Notes: generated by a model not told the origin, from the letters alone. A DNA stretch of 64,000 nucleotides from Chitinophaga ginsengisegetis (GCF_900168065.1 NZ_FUZZ01000001.1:3158623-3222622), one strand, 5' to 3'. Counted from the first letter of the stretch, positions 17,279-27,194 are shown. A program made the numbers and translations.

Positions 17279-17758
17279 CCGCCTCAGCATCTCAATATGA
17301 GGAATTCCATCTTCCATATAAGTATCACTGGTTTGCTCAAACCCCAGTGAAGTATAAAACCGTTGTAAATATTGCTGCGCCCCGATCCTGATAGGAATCA
17401 CACCATAATGCTCCTGTAGCGCTGCAATAGAACGCTCCATCAGTTCCCTTCCCGCACCTTTGCCGCGGGCCAGCGGAGAAGTAATCACCCTGCCGATAGA
17501 AGCCTCTTTAAACTTGATTCCCGGTGGAAAAATACGGGTATACGCCAACAACCGGCCTTCTTCATCTGTTCCCATTAAATGCAGCCCCTTCTGGTCGGAA
17601 TAGTCCAGATCCTGGTAAGCGCAATTTTGCTCCACCACAAATACTTCACTGCGCAAATGCAGGATAGCATAGAGTTCTGCAGTGGTTAATTCTTCAAATG
17701 ATTTTATATTCCAGATCATACCCTCAAACTTTGCCATAAATTTACTGGAAGCTTTCAA
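17252..17758 (-). CDS. ElaA-like GNAT N-acetyltransferase
   Basis: Up to 168 residues. The family core begins near MIWNIKSFEELTTAELYAILHLR, so the start is probably one of the internal Met codons (MAKFEG at 17737 or MIWNIK at 17719) rather than the first. ElaA hallmarks are present: LRSEVFVVEQNCAYQDLDYSD, the acetyl-CoA loop GRVITSPLARGKGAGRELM, and a final RFYTSLGFEQ turn. Substrate unknown. The usual C-terminus (IPHIEMLR) is followed by RSGEIAFGD, encoded by the end of repeat B, which also supplies the TAA stop, so the natural tail seems to have been replaced. The gene converges on the DUF6048-like gene. Confidence 0.88.
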   Translation of the reverse strand: MKASSKFMAKFEGMIWNIKSFEELTTAELYAILHLRSEVFVVEQNCAYQDLDYSDQKGLHLMGTDEEGRLLAYTRIFPPGIKFKEASIGRVITSPLARGKGAGRELMERSIAALQEHYGVIPIRIGAQQYLQRFYTSLGFEQTSDTYMEDGIPHIEMLRRSGEIAFGD

Positions 17759-17813
17759 TAATCGGGTTAATTTTATATCCGACAGAAGAATACTGAGTCC
17801 AATCGTTCAAACT

Positions 17814-19304
17814 ATGACAGCACAGCAAACGCCATTCCTCTCACTGGAACATATTACGGTGAGGTATCTCGATAAAACATTATTCAATACCCTCACCTGG
17901 CAGATCAACAAAAGAGAACAATGGGCCATCACAGGGCCCAGCGGTTCCGGTAAAACCGCCCTGCTGAATACCATTCTTGGTAAATTTAATATCATCAATG
18001 GTAGCATCCATTACCACTTTTACGACGAGTGGTGCCGGCAACATACCATCACAGATCCCTGGTTTAATTACCGCAACCTGGTGGCCCTGGTAGGACATCA
18101 TCATACCTTCCGCAACCTCTCCAATACCACTACGGATTTTTATTATCAGCAACGCTTCAACAGCATGGATGCAGATAATTCCCCCACCGTAATGGAATAC
18201 CTGGAACTCACCGAAGTACCGGCATTACTCCAGCCACTGCGTATTGCCCCGCTGATGGAAAAACGGCTCATCAAATTATCCAATGGCGAAACCCGCCGGG
18301 TAATGATTGCACGCGCCCTCATCCAACAGCCGCAACTGCTCATGCTGGATAATCCCTACATCGGGCTGGATGTACAGGCCAGGAAGGATTTCAGCAATAT
18401 GATCAATGAAATCATTGCCGGTGGCGCCACCGTATTGCTGGCTACCGCCCCTCATGAAATTCCCGAACATATTACGCATGTGCTTACCCTGGAAAATGGC
18501 AGTATAACTGGCAAGTATACACGCAGCGAATTTACACAGCTGCCATTACCCGCGGCAACAGCAATAACGCTGCCGGAAATGGAGGCTGATAAAATAACAG
18601 CGCTGGTACAAAACAGCCAGCAACAACAATTTGATACGATTGTGCGGATGGAGGACATCCATATTAAATACGGCGAAAATACCATCCTCAATAACATCAA
18701 CTGGACAGTTAAGCCAAATGAAAAATGGGCTTTGCTGGGGCCCAACGGCGCAGGTAAATCCACCCTGCTGAGTCTTGTAAACGGCGATAATCCACAGGCG
18801 TATGCCAATAAGCTCTGGCTGTTCGACCGGAAACGGGGCAGCGGGGAAAGTATCTGGGATATCAAGAAAAAAATCGGCTTCGTATCGCCGGAACTGCACC
18901 AGTATTTTACCTCCCGCGATAACTGCCTCCAGGTGGTATGCTCCGGCTTCTCGGATGTAATTGGCAGCACCAGGCCGGCTACTCCCGGACAACAGCAGGT
19001 GGCCCGCGACTGGATGAGCATTCTGAATATAGCCGAACACGAAAAGGCGCCGTTCAAACAGGTGCCTGAAAGCGCGCAGCGCCTAACCTTGCTGGCCCGC
19101 GCCCTTGTTAAAAATCCGCCCCTGCTGATCTTTGATGAGCCCTGCCAGGGACTGGACACCCAGCAAAAACTACATTTCAAAAAGGTGATAGAACAGCTGT
19201 GTGAACACATGCCGGTAACACTCATCTTTGTTACCCACTACGAAGATGAACTGCCTTCCTGTGTAGATAAGTTTATCCGGCTCAATAAAGGCGAAATGGT
19301 GTAG
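17814..19304 (+). CDS. ModF-like protein with two ABC ATPase domains
   Basis: 496 residues from the ATG at 17814. The upstream part of the frame overlaps the divergent GNAT gene and does not look like protein. The first ABC domain has Walker A GPSGSGKT (41-48), signature LSNGETRRVMIARAL and Walker B LLMLDNPYIGLD. The second has Walker A GPNGAGKST, a degenerate signature (VPESAQRLTLLARAL) and Walker B LLIFDEPCQGLD. No membrane segments are present. The layout and DNPYIGLD/DEPCQGLD sequences match E. coli ModF/PhrA-type proteins rather than ABC-F ribosome factors. No molybdate transport genes are adjacent and the role of ModF itself is unclear. A perfect 21-bp hairpin follows. Confidence 0.82.
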   Translation: MTAQQTPFLSLEHITVRYLDKTLFNTLTWQINKREQWAITGPSGSGKTALLNTILGKFNIINGSIHYHFYDEWCRQHTITDPWFNYRNLVALVGHHHTFRNLSNTTTDFYYQQRFNSMDADNSPTVMEYLELTEVPALLQPLRIAPLMEKRLIKLSNGETRRVMIARALIQQPQLLMLDNPYIGLDVQARKDFSNMINEIIAGGATVLLATAPHEIPEHITHVLTLENGSITGKYTRSEFTQLPLPAATAITLPEMEADKITALVQNSQQQQFDTIVRMEDIHIKYGENTILNNINWTVKPNEKWALLGPNGAGKSTLLSLVNGDNPQAYANKLWLFDRKRGSGESIWDIKKKIGFVSPELHQYFTSRDNCLQVVCSGFSDVIGSTRPATPGQQQVARDWMSILNIAEHEKAPFKQVPESAQRLTLLARALVKNPPLLIFDEPCQGLDTQQKLHFKKVIEQLCEHMPVTLIFVTHYEDELPSCVDKFIRLNKGEMV

Positions 19305-19322
19305 CAAATTATATGTGATCAC

Positions 19323-19373
19323 ATTCAAACAGGAAGGGGGAAGGCTTTAAGTCTTCCCCCTTCCTGTTTGAAT
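19323..19373 (+). terminator. 21-bp perfect hairpin after the ModF-like gene
   Basis: ATTCAAACAGGAAGGGGGAAG (19323-19343) pairs perfectly with 19353-19373 around a 9-nt loop. A and T residues at the stem base can act as the tract, but no separate T-run follows. Probably a terminator or 3'-end stabilising stem. Confidence 0.7.
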
Positions 19374-19424
19374 AAAATTCCCGACATTCGCACCTAATAG
19401 TTAATCACCTAATCTGCTTTCCTG

Positions 19425-22400
19425 ATGCACCCAACAAAAAGGCTTACCGCTGTAGCAGCATTATTTTCATTCCTGGCCGCCCTGTTTGTGATCAGTGGTT
19501 GCCGTACGGCGAAAAAAGAAATGAACCCCGAATTTGCCCGGTACATTGAGGCATACACCGCGGGTATCATTTCCAAACAAAGCGCCATCCGTGTTCACCT
19601 CACCGCACAAACGAATGTAACCCATACCCAGAACGAGCCACTGGAAAAGGAAGTATTCGAATTTTCTCCTTCCATCAAAGGAAAGTCCTACTGGATTGAT
19701 GCCACCACCATCGAATTCAGACCAGATGAAAATCTGCAACCCGGCAAAACGTATGAAGCCAACTTTAAACTTGGTAAAATACTGGAAGTGCCCAAGGAAC
19801 TCAAATCATTTGACTTTGAATTCAAGATCATCAAACCCTCTTTCTCGATAGAAAATTTCGGGCTGAAAGCCAGTACCAATAATACCCTCGACCGAATGAC
19901 CTGCCCAGGCGCCATTTATACGGCGGATGTGGAAGATCCGCAGGCGATTGAAAAAATACTCACCGCACAATATGCCGGTAAAGGCTTACCCATTACCTGG
20001 CAGCACAACGCCGCAGAACGTACCTCCCGCTTTACGATTGCCAACATCGCACGGGCCAATATTGCCCGTAACATGGAACTGAGCTGGAACGGGGCGCCCC
20101 TGAAAGTGGACAACAACGGAAAGAACACCATCGAAGTTCCTGCTATCGGCGATTTTAAAGTGCTGAATGTAAAAGCCCTCGCAGATCCGGAACAACACCT
20201 CCTGGTACAATTTTCTGATCCTGTAAGCATGGCCCAGACACTGGAAGGGCTTATCGGCATCAGCGGTCAAAGCGACCTGCGTTATACCATTGATGGCAGC
20301 GAAGTTAGCGTATATGCACCCGTGCGACTGGAAGGAAACTACAACGTAATAGTAAATGAAGGTGTTATAAACATCACGGATAAACGCTTAGGCAAAACTT
20401 TCAGCGCCAACGTTAACTTTGAAAATACTTTACCCAGCGTAAGCATTCCCGGCAAAGGCGTGATCCTGCCGGAAAGCAATAAGCTGGTGATGCCGTTTGA
20501 AGCGGTGAACCTCAACGCGGTAGACGTTTCCATTATAAAAATCTACGAAAATAATGTACCGCAATATCTTCAGCGGAACGACCTCGATGGCAGCCAGGAG
20601 CTACGGCGTGTAGGCAAGCCCGTAGTAGAAAAAACTATCCGCCTCGATGGGGATAAATCGGTAAACCTCCATAAGAAAAACCGCTTCTTCCTGGACCTCG
20701 ATAAAATGCTGCGCACCGAACCCGGCGCCATTTACCGCATCACTATCGGTTTCCGGAAATCATACGCTATGACCGCCTGCTCCGCAGATACCACCAAAGA
20801 CGGTGATAACGCTTCCTCCGATGAGGAAGGAGAGGAAGAATATTACGGAGGCGGAGAAAAAATTGATGATGATGATTCCTTCTGGCAACGGTACGATAGC
20901 TACTATCCATACGGCTATAACTGGGACCGCCGGAATGATGCCTGCTCCAATTCCTACTACAGCAAAGACAAATGGGCATCCCGCAATGTCATTTCTTCCA
21001 ACATTGGCCTCATCGCCAAAAGAGGAAACGATAACAGCATGCTGGTAGCGGTAACGGATATACGTGATACCAAACCCCTCATAGGAGTGGAACTGGAATT
21101 ACTCGACTATCAAAACCAGGTCATCTTTAAAACTAAAAGTGACGGGGAAGGACTCGCTTCTTTCGATCTGAAACGTAAGCCCTACCTGCTTATCGCCAAA
21201 AAAGAAAATGAACGGGGTTATCTTAAACTCGACGACGGCAGTTCCCTTCCATTAAGCCGGTTTGATGTAAAAGGAGAGGAAGTACAAAACGGTATCAAAG
21301 GCTTCCTCTATGGCGAGCGTGGCGTATGGCGTCCCGGTGATTCCGTTTATCTTACTTTTATTTTGGAAGATAAAGGAGAGAAATTACCGGCAGATCACCC
21401 TGTTTCACTGGAACTATACAATCCAAAAGGACAACTATACAAACGGATCAATCAGCACGAAGGACTAAACGGCTTCTACAGCTTTGCGACTGCTACTGCA
21501 CCGGATGATCCAACCGGTAACTGGGTGGCAAAAGTAAAAGTAGGCGGCGCCACCTTCCAGAAGAATGTACGCATTGAAACCGTAAAGCCCAACCGCCTTA
21601 AAATAAAAATGGATTTCGGCAGCACCACTTCCTTGTCGAAAGGCAGCGCTACCGGTAACTTATCGGCCATATGGCTGTTTGGCGCCACGGCACAGCATCT
21701 GAAAGCTAAGGTAGATGTATCGCTGGTACAGCAAAGCACCAGCTTCCCCAAATTCGGGGACTACTCTTTCGATGATCCGGTAACTCATTTCGAGGCAGAA
21801 AATAAAACCATCTTTGAAGGCCCGCTGAGTGAAAGCGGCAGCGCCCCTGTGAATGCAGACATACAACTGGGCAAAGTAGCGCCGGGCCAGCTGAAAGCAA
21901 ACTTTGAAGTAAAAGTATTTGAACCCGGAGGCGATTTCAGTATCGATCACTTCTCCATGCCCTATAATCCATTCACCTCTTACGCAGGCTTGCGCATCCC
22001 CACAGGCGACCGCACCACCGGTATGCTGCTCACAGACCGGCCACATTCTATCGACCTGGTGGATGTAGATGGCAATGGCAATCTCACTACCGGCAGCCGC
22101 GAAGTACAGGTAGAATTATATAAAATTAAATGGAGATGGTGGTGGGATGAAGGTGAGCAGGACGACTACTCCAACTTCACACAGGACAGCTATAACCAGC
22201 TGTTGAGCAAAGAAACCGTTACCCTGCAGAATGGTAAAGGCAAATGGGACCTGCGCGTAAATTCACCGGATTGGGGCAGGTACCTGATCAGGGTGAAAGA
22301 CCTGCAAAGCGGCCATACCGCAGGTAAAGCCGTGTATATCGACTGGCCCGGATGGGCAGAAAGGATGCAGAAGGATAATCCTGCGGAAGCATCTATGCTG

Positions 22401-25010
22401 GTGTTTACCTCCGATAAACAAACCTATAAAACCGGTGATGACATTAACCTCACCATCCCAAGCAGCGAAGGCGGCCGCGGGCTGGTAAGTATTGAATCAG
22501 GCAGCAAAGTGCTGAAAACATACTGGATCACTACCAAACAGGGACAAACCACCTTTAAGTTCAAGGCGGAAAAGAATATGACGCCTAATATATACGTGAA
22601 CGTTAGTTTGCTGCAGCCACATGCGCAAACCCTCAACGATCTGCCGATCCGTATGTATGGTACCATTCCGATTTCCATTGAAGACCCCGGCACCATCCTC
22701 AAACCGGTGATCACGATGGCAGACAAGCTGAAACCTGAAACAGAAGCCAGCATCACCGTGAGTGAAGGCAATGGCAAACCGATGACTTACACCATCGCCA
22801 TTGTAGATGAGGGGCTGCTCGATCTTACCCGTTTCAAAACACCGGACCCTCATAATGCATTCTATGCAAGAGAAGCACTTGGCGTAAAAACCTGGGATTT
22901 ATTCGACTACGTGATAGGCGCCTGGGGAGCGGACATGGATCGCATCCTGAGTATTGGTGGTGATGAAGGACTGGATAAAAATGCCGGTGGCGCCAAAGCC
23001 AATCGCTTTAAGCCCGTGGTAAAATATATGGGTCCCTTCTACCTGAAAACAGGGCAAAAACAAACACATAAATTTAAGCTGCCACCATACATAGGATCTG
23101 TGAAAGCGATGGTAGTAGCCGGTCAGGACGGCGCTTATGGCTTTGCTGAAAAAGCAGTAGCGGTAAAGAAACCGTTGATGTTGCTCACCACAGCGCCGCG
23201 CGTGCTTGGGCCGTCAGAAACCATCCAGGTGCCGGTAACCGTATTTGGCCTGGAACCCAATATCCGCAATGTGAATGTTAGTTTAAGTACCAGTTCGTTG
23301 CTGGAAATTGTAGGCGAACAAACCAAAACAGTGACCTTCTCACAACCCGGAGAACAAATTGTTTATTTCGATGTAAAAGTACGTCCGCAAACAGGCGTGG
23401 CTAAAATAAAAGTAACAGCCAGCAGTGGTGCAGAAAAAGCAGAAGAAAACATTGAACTGAATGTTCGTAATCCTAACCCGGTGATCACCAATATTATTGA
23501 AAATACCCTGGAAGGAAATAAGAGCTGGCAATCTGCTTTCAGCCCCGTGGGCATGACAGGCACCAATTCCGGCGTGCTGGAAGTGTCTACCATTCCATCT
23601 CTCAACCTGGGCAAACGCCTGCGGTTCCTGATAGAATATCCGCATGGCTGTATTGAGCAAACTACTTCGGGCGTGTTCCCGCAGCTGGTGCTGAACCAGT
23701 TGATGGATCTGAAAGAAAGTCAGCGGGCAGAAGTAGACCGCAATGTAAAAGCGGGTATCAACAGGCTGAAAAGCTTCCAGACTTCCGACGGTGGTTTCAG
23801 CTACTGGCCGGGTGAAGGCAACTCCGATGAGTGGGGTACCAATTATGGTGGTCATTTCCTCATAGAGGCGCAGGCGCAGGGTTATACCTTGCCAGCCGGG
23901 TTACTGGATCAATGGAAGAAATACCAGCGCAATAAAGCCGGTACATGGGCGCCCAGTACTCTTAATTTTTATGGTGGCGATCTTACACAATCGTACCGCC
24001 TGTACCTGCTGGCACTGGCCAAATCGCCGGAGCTGGGTGCGATGAACCGGTTAAAGGAATTCAAGTACCTGTCTGTTCCTGCCAAATGGAGGCTCGCTGC
24101 TGCTTATAAACTTTCCGGTCAGCCGGAGGTAGCCAACTCTCTTGTACAGGGACTTGCCACTGAAGTTAAAGCGTATACGCAACTGGGCGGTACTTTTGGT
24201 TCTGATTTGCGCGACAGGGCCATGATCCTGGAAACACTCACCATCATGGGCCAACGTAACCGCGCCAACGAACTGGTGAAACAGATTGCCGCACAACTGT
24301 CGCAAAACGACCAGTGGTACAGCACACAAACAACCGCTTACTCGCTGATTGCCGTTGCAAAGTATTGCGGCAACAACAAAGGTGGCAGTAAGATGAATTT
24401 TGCCTACACCATCAACGGCGTCAAGGGCAATGTAAACGGGCAGTCTTTTGTTACACAGATACCTGTTACGTTCAACAGCAGCGCGGGCAATATCAGCATA
24501 CAGAATAACGGGCAAAACGTATTGTATGTGCGGCTTATTCTTCAGGGACAACCGGATGCCGGTCAGGAACCCGTAGCCACTAATAACCCGGATATATTGG
24601 GCATGCAGGTAAGCTTCAGTACCCGCGATGGTAAACCGCTGGATCCGGCTACATTGCGGCAGGGAAGCGACTTTATGGCCACCGTTACCATCACCAATCC
24701 GGGCAAGAGAGGCTATTATGAACAAATGGCTTTGTCGCAGATCTTCCCTTCAGGCTGGGAAATAATAAATACCCGCTTGATGGAAAACGATAGCGCGTTC
24801 CATTCTTCCCCATCTACGTATATGGATATACGTGATGACCGGGTATATACTTATTTCAATATAGAAGAGAGTAAAAAACGTACGTATAATGTATTGCTGA
24901 ACGCCGCCTATCTGGGTAGATATTATCTGCCGGCAACTTCCTGCGAAGCGATGTATGACAACACCATACACGCTTTCACACCAGGCAAGTGGGTAGAGGT
25001 AGTGAAGTAG
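19425..25010 (+). CDS. Alpha-2-macroglobulin family lipoprotein with thioester motif
   Basis: 1861 residues, with a lipoprotein signal peptide (lipobox VISGC, Cys at about 26). A long run of beta-sandwich MG-type domains includes the bait-region side (GERGVWRPGDSVYLTF, SDKQTYKTGDDINLTIPS). The TED domain carries the thioester motif C1409-I-E-Q1412 in YPHGCIEQTT, followed by GGFSYWPGEGNSDEWGT. Bacterial A2Ms trap proteases through the reactive thioester and are usually encoded beside pbpC, whose product repairs peptidoglycan. Here pbpC lies 3.9 kb downstream. Residues ~455-510 form an unusual acidic and tyrosine-rich insert (SSDEEGEEEYYGGGE, then YYPYGYNWDRR). The large size is normal for the Bacteroidota branch. 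Likely periplasm-facing and membrane-anchored. Confidence 0.92.
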   Translation: MHPTKRLTAVAALFSFLAALFVISGCRTAKKEMNPEFARYIEAYTAGIISKQSAIRVHLTAQTNVTHTQNEPLEKEVFEFSPSIKGKSYWIDATTIEFRPDENLQPGKTYEANFKLGKILEVPKELKSFDFEFKIIKPSFSIENFGLKASTNNTLDRMTCPGAIYTADVEDPQAIEKILTAQYAGKGLPITWQHNAAERTSRFTIANIARANIARNMELSWNGAPLKVDNNGKNTIEVPAIGDFKVLNVKALADPEQHLLVQFSDPVSMAQTLEGLIGISGQSDLRYTIDGSEVSVYAPVRLEGNYNVIVNEGVINITDKRLGKTFSANVNFENTLPSVSIPGKGVILPESNKLVMPFEAVNLNAVDVSIIKIYENNVPQYLQRNDLDGSQELRRVGKPVVEKTIRLDGDKSVNLHKKNRFFLDLDKMLRTEPGAIYRITIGFRKSYAMTACSADTTKDGDNASSDEEGEEEYYGGGEKIDDDDSFWQRYDSYYPYGYNWDRRNDACSNSYYSKDKWASRNVISSNIGLIAKRGNDNSMLVAVTDIRDTKPLIGVELELLDYQNQVIFKTKSDGEGLASFDLKRKPYLLIAKKENERGYLKLDDGSSLPLSRFDVKGEEVQNGIKGFLYGERGVWRPGDSVYLTFILEDKGEKLPADHPVSLELYNPKGQLYKRINQHEGLNGFYSFATATAPDDPTGNWVAKVKVGGATFQKNVRIETVKPNRLKIKMDFGSTTSLSKGSATGNLSAIWLFGATAQHLKAKVDVSLVQQSTSFPKFGDYSFDDPVTHFEAENKTIFEGPLSESGSAPVNADIQLGKVAPGQLKANFEVKVFEPGGDFSIDHFSMPYNPFTSYAGLRIPTGDRTTGMLLTDRPHSIDLVDVDGNGNLTTGSREVQVELYKIKWRWWWDEGEQDDYSNFTQDSYNQLLSKETVTLQNGKGKWDLRVNSPDWGRYLIRVKDLQSGHTAGKAVYIDWPGWAERMQKDNPAEASMLVFTSDKQTYKTGDDINLTIPSSEGGRGLVSIESGSKVLKTYWITTKQGQTTFKFKAEKNMTPNIYVNVSLLQPHAQTLNDLPIRMYGTIPISIEDPGTILKPVITMADKLKPETEASITVSEGNGKPMTYTIAIVDEGLLDLTRFKTPDPHNAFYAREALGVKTWDLFDYVIGAWGADMDRILSIGGDEGLDKNAGGAKANRFKPVVKYMGPFYLKTGQKQTHKFKLPPYIGSVKAMVVAGQDGAYGFAEKAVAVKKPLMLLTTAPRVLGPSETIQVPVTVFGLEPNIRNVNVSLSTSSLLEIVGEQTKTVTFSQPGEQIVYFDVKVRPQTGVAKIKVTASSGAEKAEENIELNVRNPNPVITNIIENTLEGNKSWQSAFSPVGMTGTNSGVLEVSTIPSLNLGKRLRFLIEYPHGCIEQTTSGVFPQLVLNQLMDLKESQRAEVDRNVKAGINRLKSFQTSDGGFSYWPGEGNSDEWGTNYGGHFLIEAQAQGYTLPAGLLDQWKKYQRNKAGTWAPSTLNFYGGDLTQSYRLYLLALAKSPELGAMNRLKEFKYLSVPAKWRLAAAYKLSGQPEVANSLVQGLATEVKAYTQLGGTFGSDLRDRAMILETLTIMGQRNRANELVKQIAAQLSQNDQWYSTQTTAYSLIAVAKYCGNNKGGSKMNFAYTINGVKGNVNGQSFVTQIPVTFNSSAGNISIQNNGQNVLYVRLILQGQPDAGQEPVATNNPDILGMQVSFSTRDGKPLDPATLRQGSDFMATVTITNPGKRGYYEQMALSQIFPSGWEIINTRLMENDSAFHSSPSTYMDIRDDRVYTYFNIEESKKRTYNVLLNAAYLGRYYLPATSCEAMYDNTIHAFTPGKWVEVVK

Positions 25011-25025
25011 AAAGAAATAATAAAT

Positions 25026-25063
25026 AAAAAAGGCGTTCCGGAAACTCCGGAGCGCCTTTTTTT
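25026..25063. terminator. Bidirectional terminator between A2M and GAPDH genes
   Basis: AAAAAA, then GGCGTTCCGG, a 5-nt loop, CCGGAGCGCC (one G-T pair), then TTTTTTT. It is symmetrical and lies between converging genes, so it can serve both. Confidence 0.88.
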
Positions 25064-25075
25064 ATGAGCAGATAA

Positions 25076-26086
25076 CTACTGCTTTAACCGGGCAAAATAT
25101 GTTACGGTACGCACCAGTTGTGATACATAACTCATTTCATTATCGTACCAGCTTACCACTCTTACGATCTGCTGATCTCCTGCTGATAATACTTTTGTTT
25201 GTGTGGCATCAAAGAGAGAGCCGTAGTGGCTGCCTATAATATCGCTGCTCACTATTTCATCGGTGTTATATCCGAAACTTTCGTTGGCAGCGGCTTTCAT
25301 GGCAGCGTTCACTTCATCTGCAGTTACTTTCTTTTGCAGGGTCACCGTAAGTTCAGTTAATGATCCGGCTATTACCGGTACCCGCTGCGATGTACCATCC
25401 AGTTTTCCTTTTAAAGTGGGAAGTACCAGTCCTATTGCCTTTGCGGCTCCTGTACTGGTGGGGATAATACTTTGAGCCGCGGCTCTTGCTCTCCGCAAAT
25501 CTCCTTTGGCATGGGGCGCATCCTGGATATTCTGATCATTCGTATAGGCGTGAATGGTAGTCATGAGGCCATTTACAATACCGAAAGTATCTTCCAGCAC
25601 CTGCGCCATAGGGGCCAGGCAGTTGGTGGTACAGGAGGCACAACTGATAATGCTTTCTGTTCCATCTAAGATGTTGTGGTTAACATTATACACGATGGTT
25701 TTCAGATCACCTGTTGCAGGGGCCGAGATCACCACTTTCGCTGCACCTGCTTCCAGGTGGGCTGCGGCGGTGTTCCTGTCTGTAAAAAAGCCGGTGCTTT
25801 CCAGTACTACGTCTACTGCATGTTGTGCCCAGGGAATTTCAGCAGGATTTCTTTTGGCGTATACCTTAATTTCTTTTCCATTTACAGAGATGGCATTTTC
25901 GGTGGCTGTTACATTTGCATCAAACCTGCCCTGTGCCGTATCATACTTCAACAGGTGCGCTAATACAGCCGGACTGGTTAAATCATTGATAGCCACAATT
26001 TCAATACCGGGCTGATGGTACATCTCACGAAAAAACAATCTTCCAATTCTTCCAAATCCGTTGATGGCGATTTTTGTGTGCGACAT
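25076..26086 (-). CDS. gap: Type I glyceraldehyde-3-phosphate dehydrogenase
   Basis: 336 residues. The NAD-binding Rossmann motif is INGFGRIGR (residues 8-16) and the acidic residue of INDL (33-36) favours NAD. The catalytic site is C152 in SCASCTTNC with H179 in [10 protein letters not shown]. The S-loop region [22 protein letters not shown] and the C-terminal [10 protein letters not shown] are intact. It interconverts glyceraldehyde 3-phosphate and 1,3-bisphosphoglycerate in cytoplasmic glycolysis or gluconeogenesis. It lies 19 nt after the alpha/beta hydrolase gene and probably shares its transcript, rather than sitting with pgk or other glycolytic genes, so this may be an additional or conditionally expressed copy. 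Confidence 0.95.
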   Translation of the reverse strand: MSHTKIAINGFGRIGRLFFREMYHQPGIEIVAINDLTSPAVLAHLLKYDTAQGRFDANVTATENAISVNGKEIKVYAKRNPAEIPWAQHAVDVVLESTGFFTDRNTAAAHLEAGAAKVVISAPATGDLKTIVYNVNHNILDGTESIISCASCTTNCLAPMAQVLEDTFGIVNGLMTTIHAYTNDQNIQDAPHAKGDLRRARAAAQSIIPTSTGAAKAIGLVLPTLKGKLDGTSQRVPVIAGSLTELTVTLQKKVTADEVNAAMKAAANESFGYNTDEIVSSDIIGSHYGSLFDATQTKVLSAGDQQIVRVVSWYDNEMSYVSQLVRTVTYFARLKQ

Positions 26087-26105
26087 AAAAAATATTTTTT
26101 AGTAA

Positions 26106-26978
26106 TTATCTTTTTAAGAAATCGTGTATCAGGGCAGCTATTTCCTCATGGTATTCTTCCAGCGCGAAGTGGCTGCCTTCCAGCAGGTGTACTTCTGCAT
26201 TTGGTACATCCCTTTTATAGGCTTCTGCGCCCGGCCAGGTAAAGATGCGGTCATGTTTTCCCCATACTACGAGGAGCCGCGGTTGGTGTGTACGCAGATA
26301 CTGCTGCCATTCCGGGTACTTTGGAAAATTGGTACCATAATTCCGGAACAGGGCCACCTGTATAGCTTCTACGCCGGGCCTCGACATATAGGCATGCGCC
26401 AGTTCGTAACTGTCGGGGCTCACACTTTCCGGGTTGGCTGCTCCCAGCAGATGTTCTTCTTTAATTTTTTCAAGGCTAAGCTTATGTACAATAGCTGCCA
26501 GTAATGCTTTCTCATCTCCGGCTTTTTGTAATGCGCCAACTTCCTGTACATCGGGTCCTAAGCCTTCATTATATACATTGGCATTTTGTATGATCAGCGC
26601 TTCTACCAGTTCGGGTCTTTTACTGATGATCCGGAATGCAACGGGGCCGCCGTAGTCCTGCAAATACCAGCTGAATTTTGTTAATCCCAGCTTGTCGATA
26701 AACTGTTCTATTACCAGCGCAAGGTTATCAAATGTATAGTCGAATGCAGTTAGCGAAGGAATACTGCTTTGGCCGAATCCAGGGTAATCCGGGGCAATCA
26801 CATGATACCTGTCTGCCAGGTCACGGATCAGATCGCGGTACATGTGTGAGGTAGATGGGAAACCGTGGAGCAGCAATATTACCGGTGCATCTGCCGGGCC
26901 GGCTTCGCGGTAAAAGATATCGAGGTTGTTAACAGTAACTGTTTTGTGAAGAACGGGGGCGGTAGTGAGTGTTTGCAT
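26106..26978 (-). CDS. Alpha/beta hydrolase with Asp nucleophile (haloalkane dehalogenase / epoxide hydrolase-like)
   Basis: 290 residues from ATG 26978 (MQTLTTAP); an upstream Met at 26999 would place coding sequence over a dyad, so the inner start is preferred. Motifs in order: oxyanion-hole HGFPSTSHMYRDL, VIAPDYPGFGQSS, nucleophile elbow LQDYGGPVAFR with Asp rather than Ser, cap region, then the acid and HDRIF segment and the terminal catalytic His in GSHFALEE. An Asp nucleophile is typical of haloalkane or fluoroacetate dehalogenases and epoxide hydrolases, not esterases. Substrate unknown. It is first in a two-gene unit with GAPDH. Two related GTACCA-containing sites lie upstream and suggest specific regulation. 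Confidence 0.87.
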   Translation of the reverse strand: MQTLTTAPVLHKTVTVNNLDIFYREAGPADAPVILLLHGFPSTSHMYRDLIRDLADRYHVIAPDYPGFGQSSIPSLTAFDYTFDNLALVIEQFIDKLGLTKFSWYLQDYGGPVAFRIISKRPELVEALIIQNANVYNEGLGPDVQEVGALQKAGDEKALLAAIVHKLSLEKIKEEHLLGAANPESVSPDSYELAHAYMSRPGVEAIQVALFRNYGTNFPKYPEWQQYLRTHQPRLLVVWGKHDRIFTWPGAEAYKRDVPNAEVHLLEGSHFALEEYHEEIAALIHDFLKR

Positions 26979-26980
26979 AT

Positions 26981-27132
26981 AAATATATTTTTGTACCATT
27001 CAGTACATTATTAGATAAAAAAATATCGCTTATGGTGAGTGGTTGCTTGCGGTTATTGTGTGAAATATGTCATATAGAAGTTATTTGCTCGCATAAAGGT
27101 ATATATTTTACCAATTGGTACAAAATATATTT
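26981..27132. promoter_or_regulatory. Paired operator-like dyads upstream of the hydrolase-gap operon
   Basis: AAATATATTTTTGTACCA at 26981-26998 recurs inverted at 27116-27132 (TGGTACAAAATATATTT) with one base less. The first site also forms GTAC-N6-GTAC (26993-27006), beginning 15 nt before the hydrolase ATG. The second lies inside a near-palindrome centred on CCAATTGG (27101-27130). This spacing suggests two sites for one dimeric regulator. No regulator gene is adjacent. The short ORF running through here on the plus strand looks spurious. Confidence 0.5.
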
Positions 27133-27194
27133 TAAAAAAATGTTGAGGGGAAGATATACAGGAAGATGATGAGATCGGACATACTTTAAATTGA

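Noticed and set aside
18452..19225. 257-residue minus-strand ORF opposite the ModF-like gene
   Set aside because: Low-complexity Ser/Cys/Arg-rich translation typical of an antisense frame; the plus-strand gene has intact ATPase motifs.
26969..27169. 66-residue plus-strand ORF between the hydrolase and DUF1016 genes
   Set aside because: It runs through the operator-like dyads and shows no helix-turn-helix or other family pattern, although a small regulator would have been expected here.
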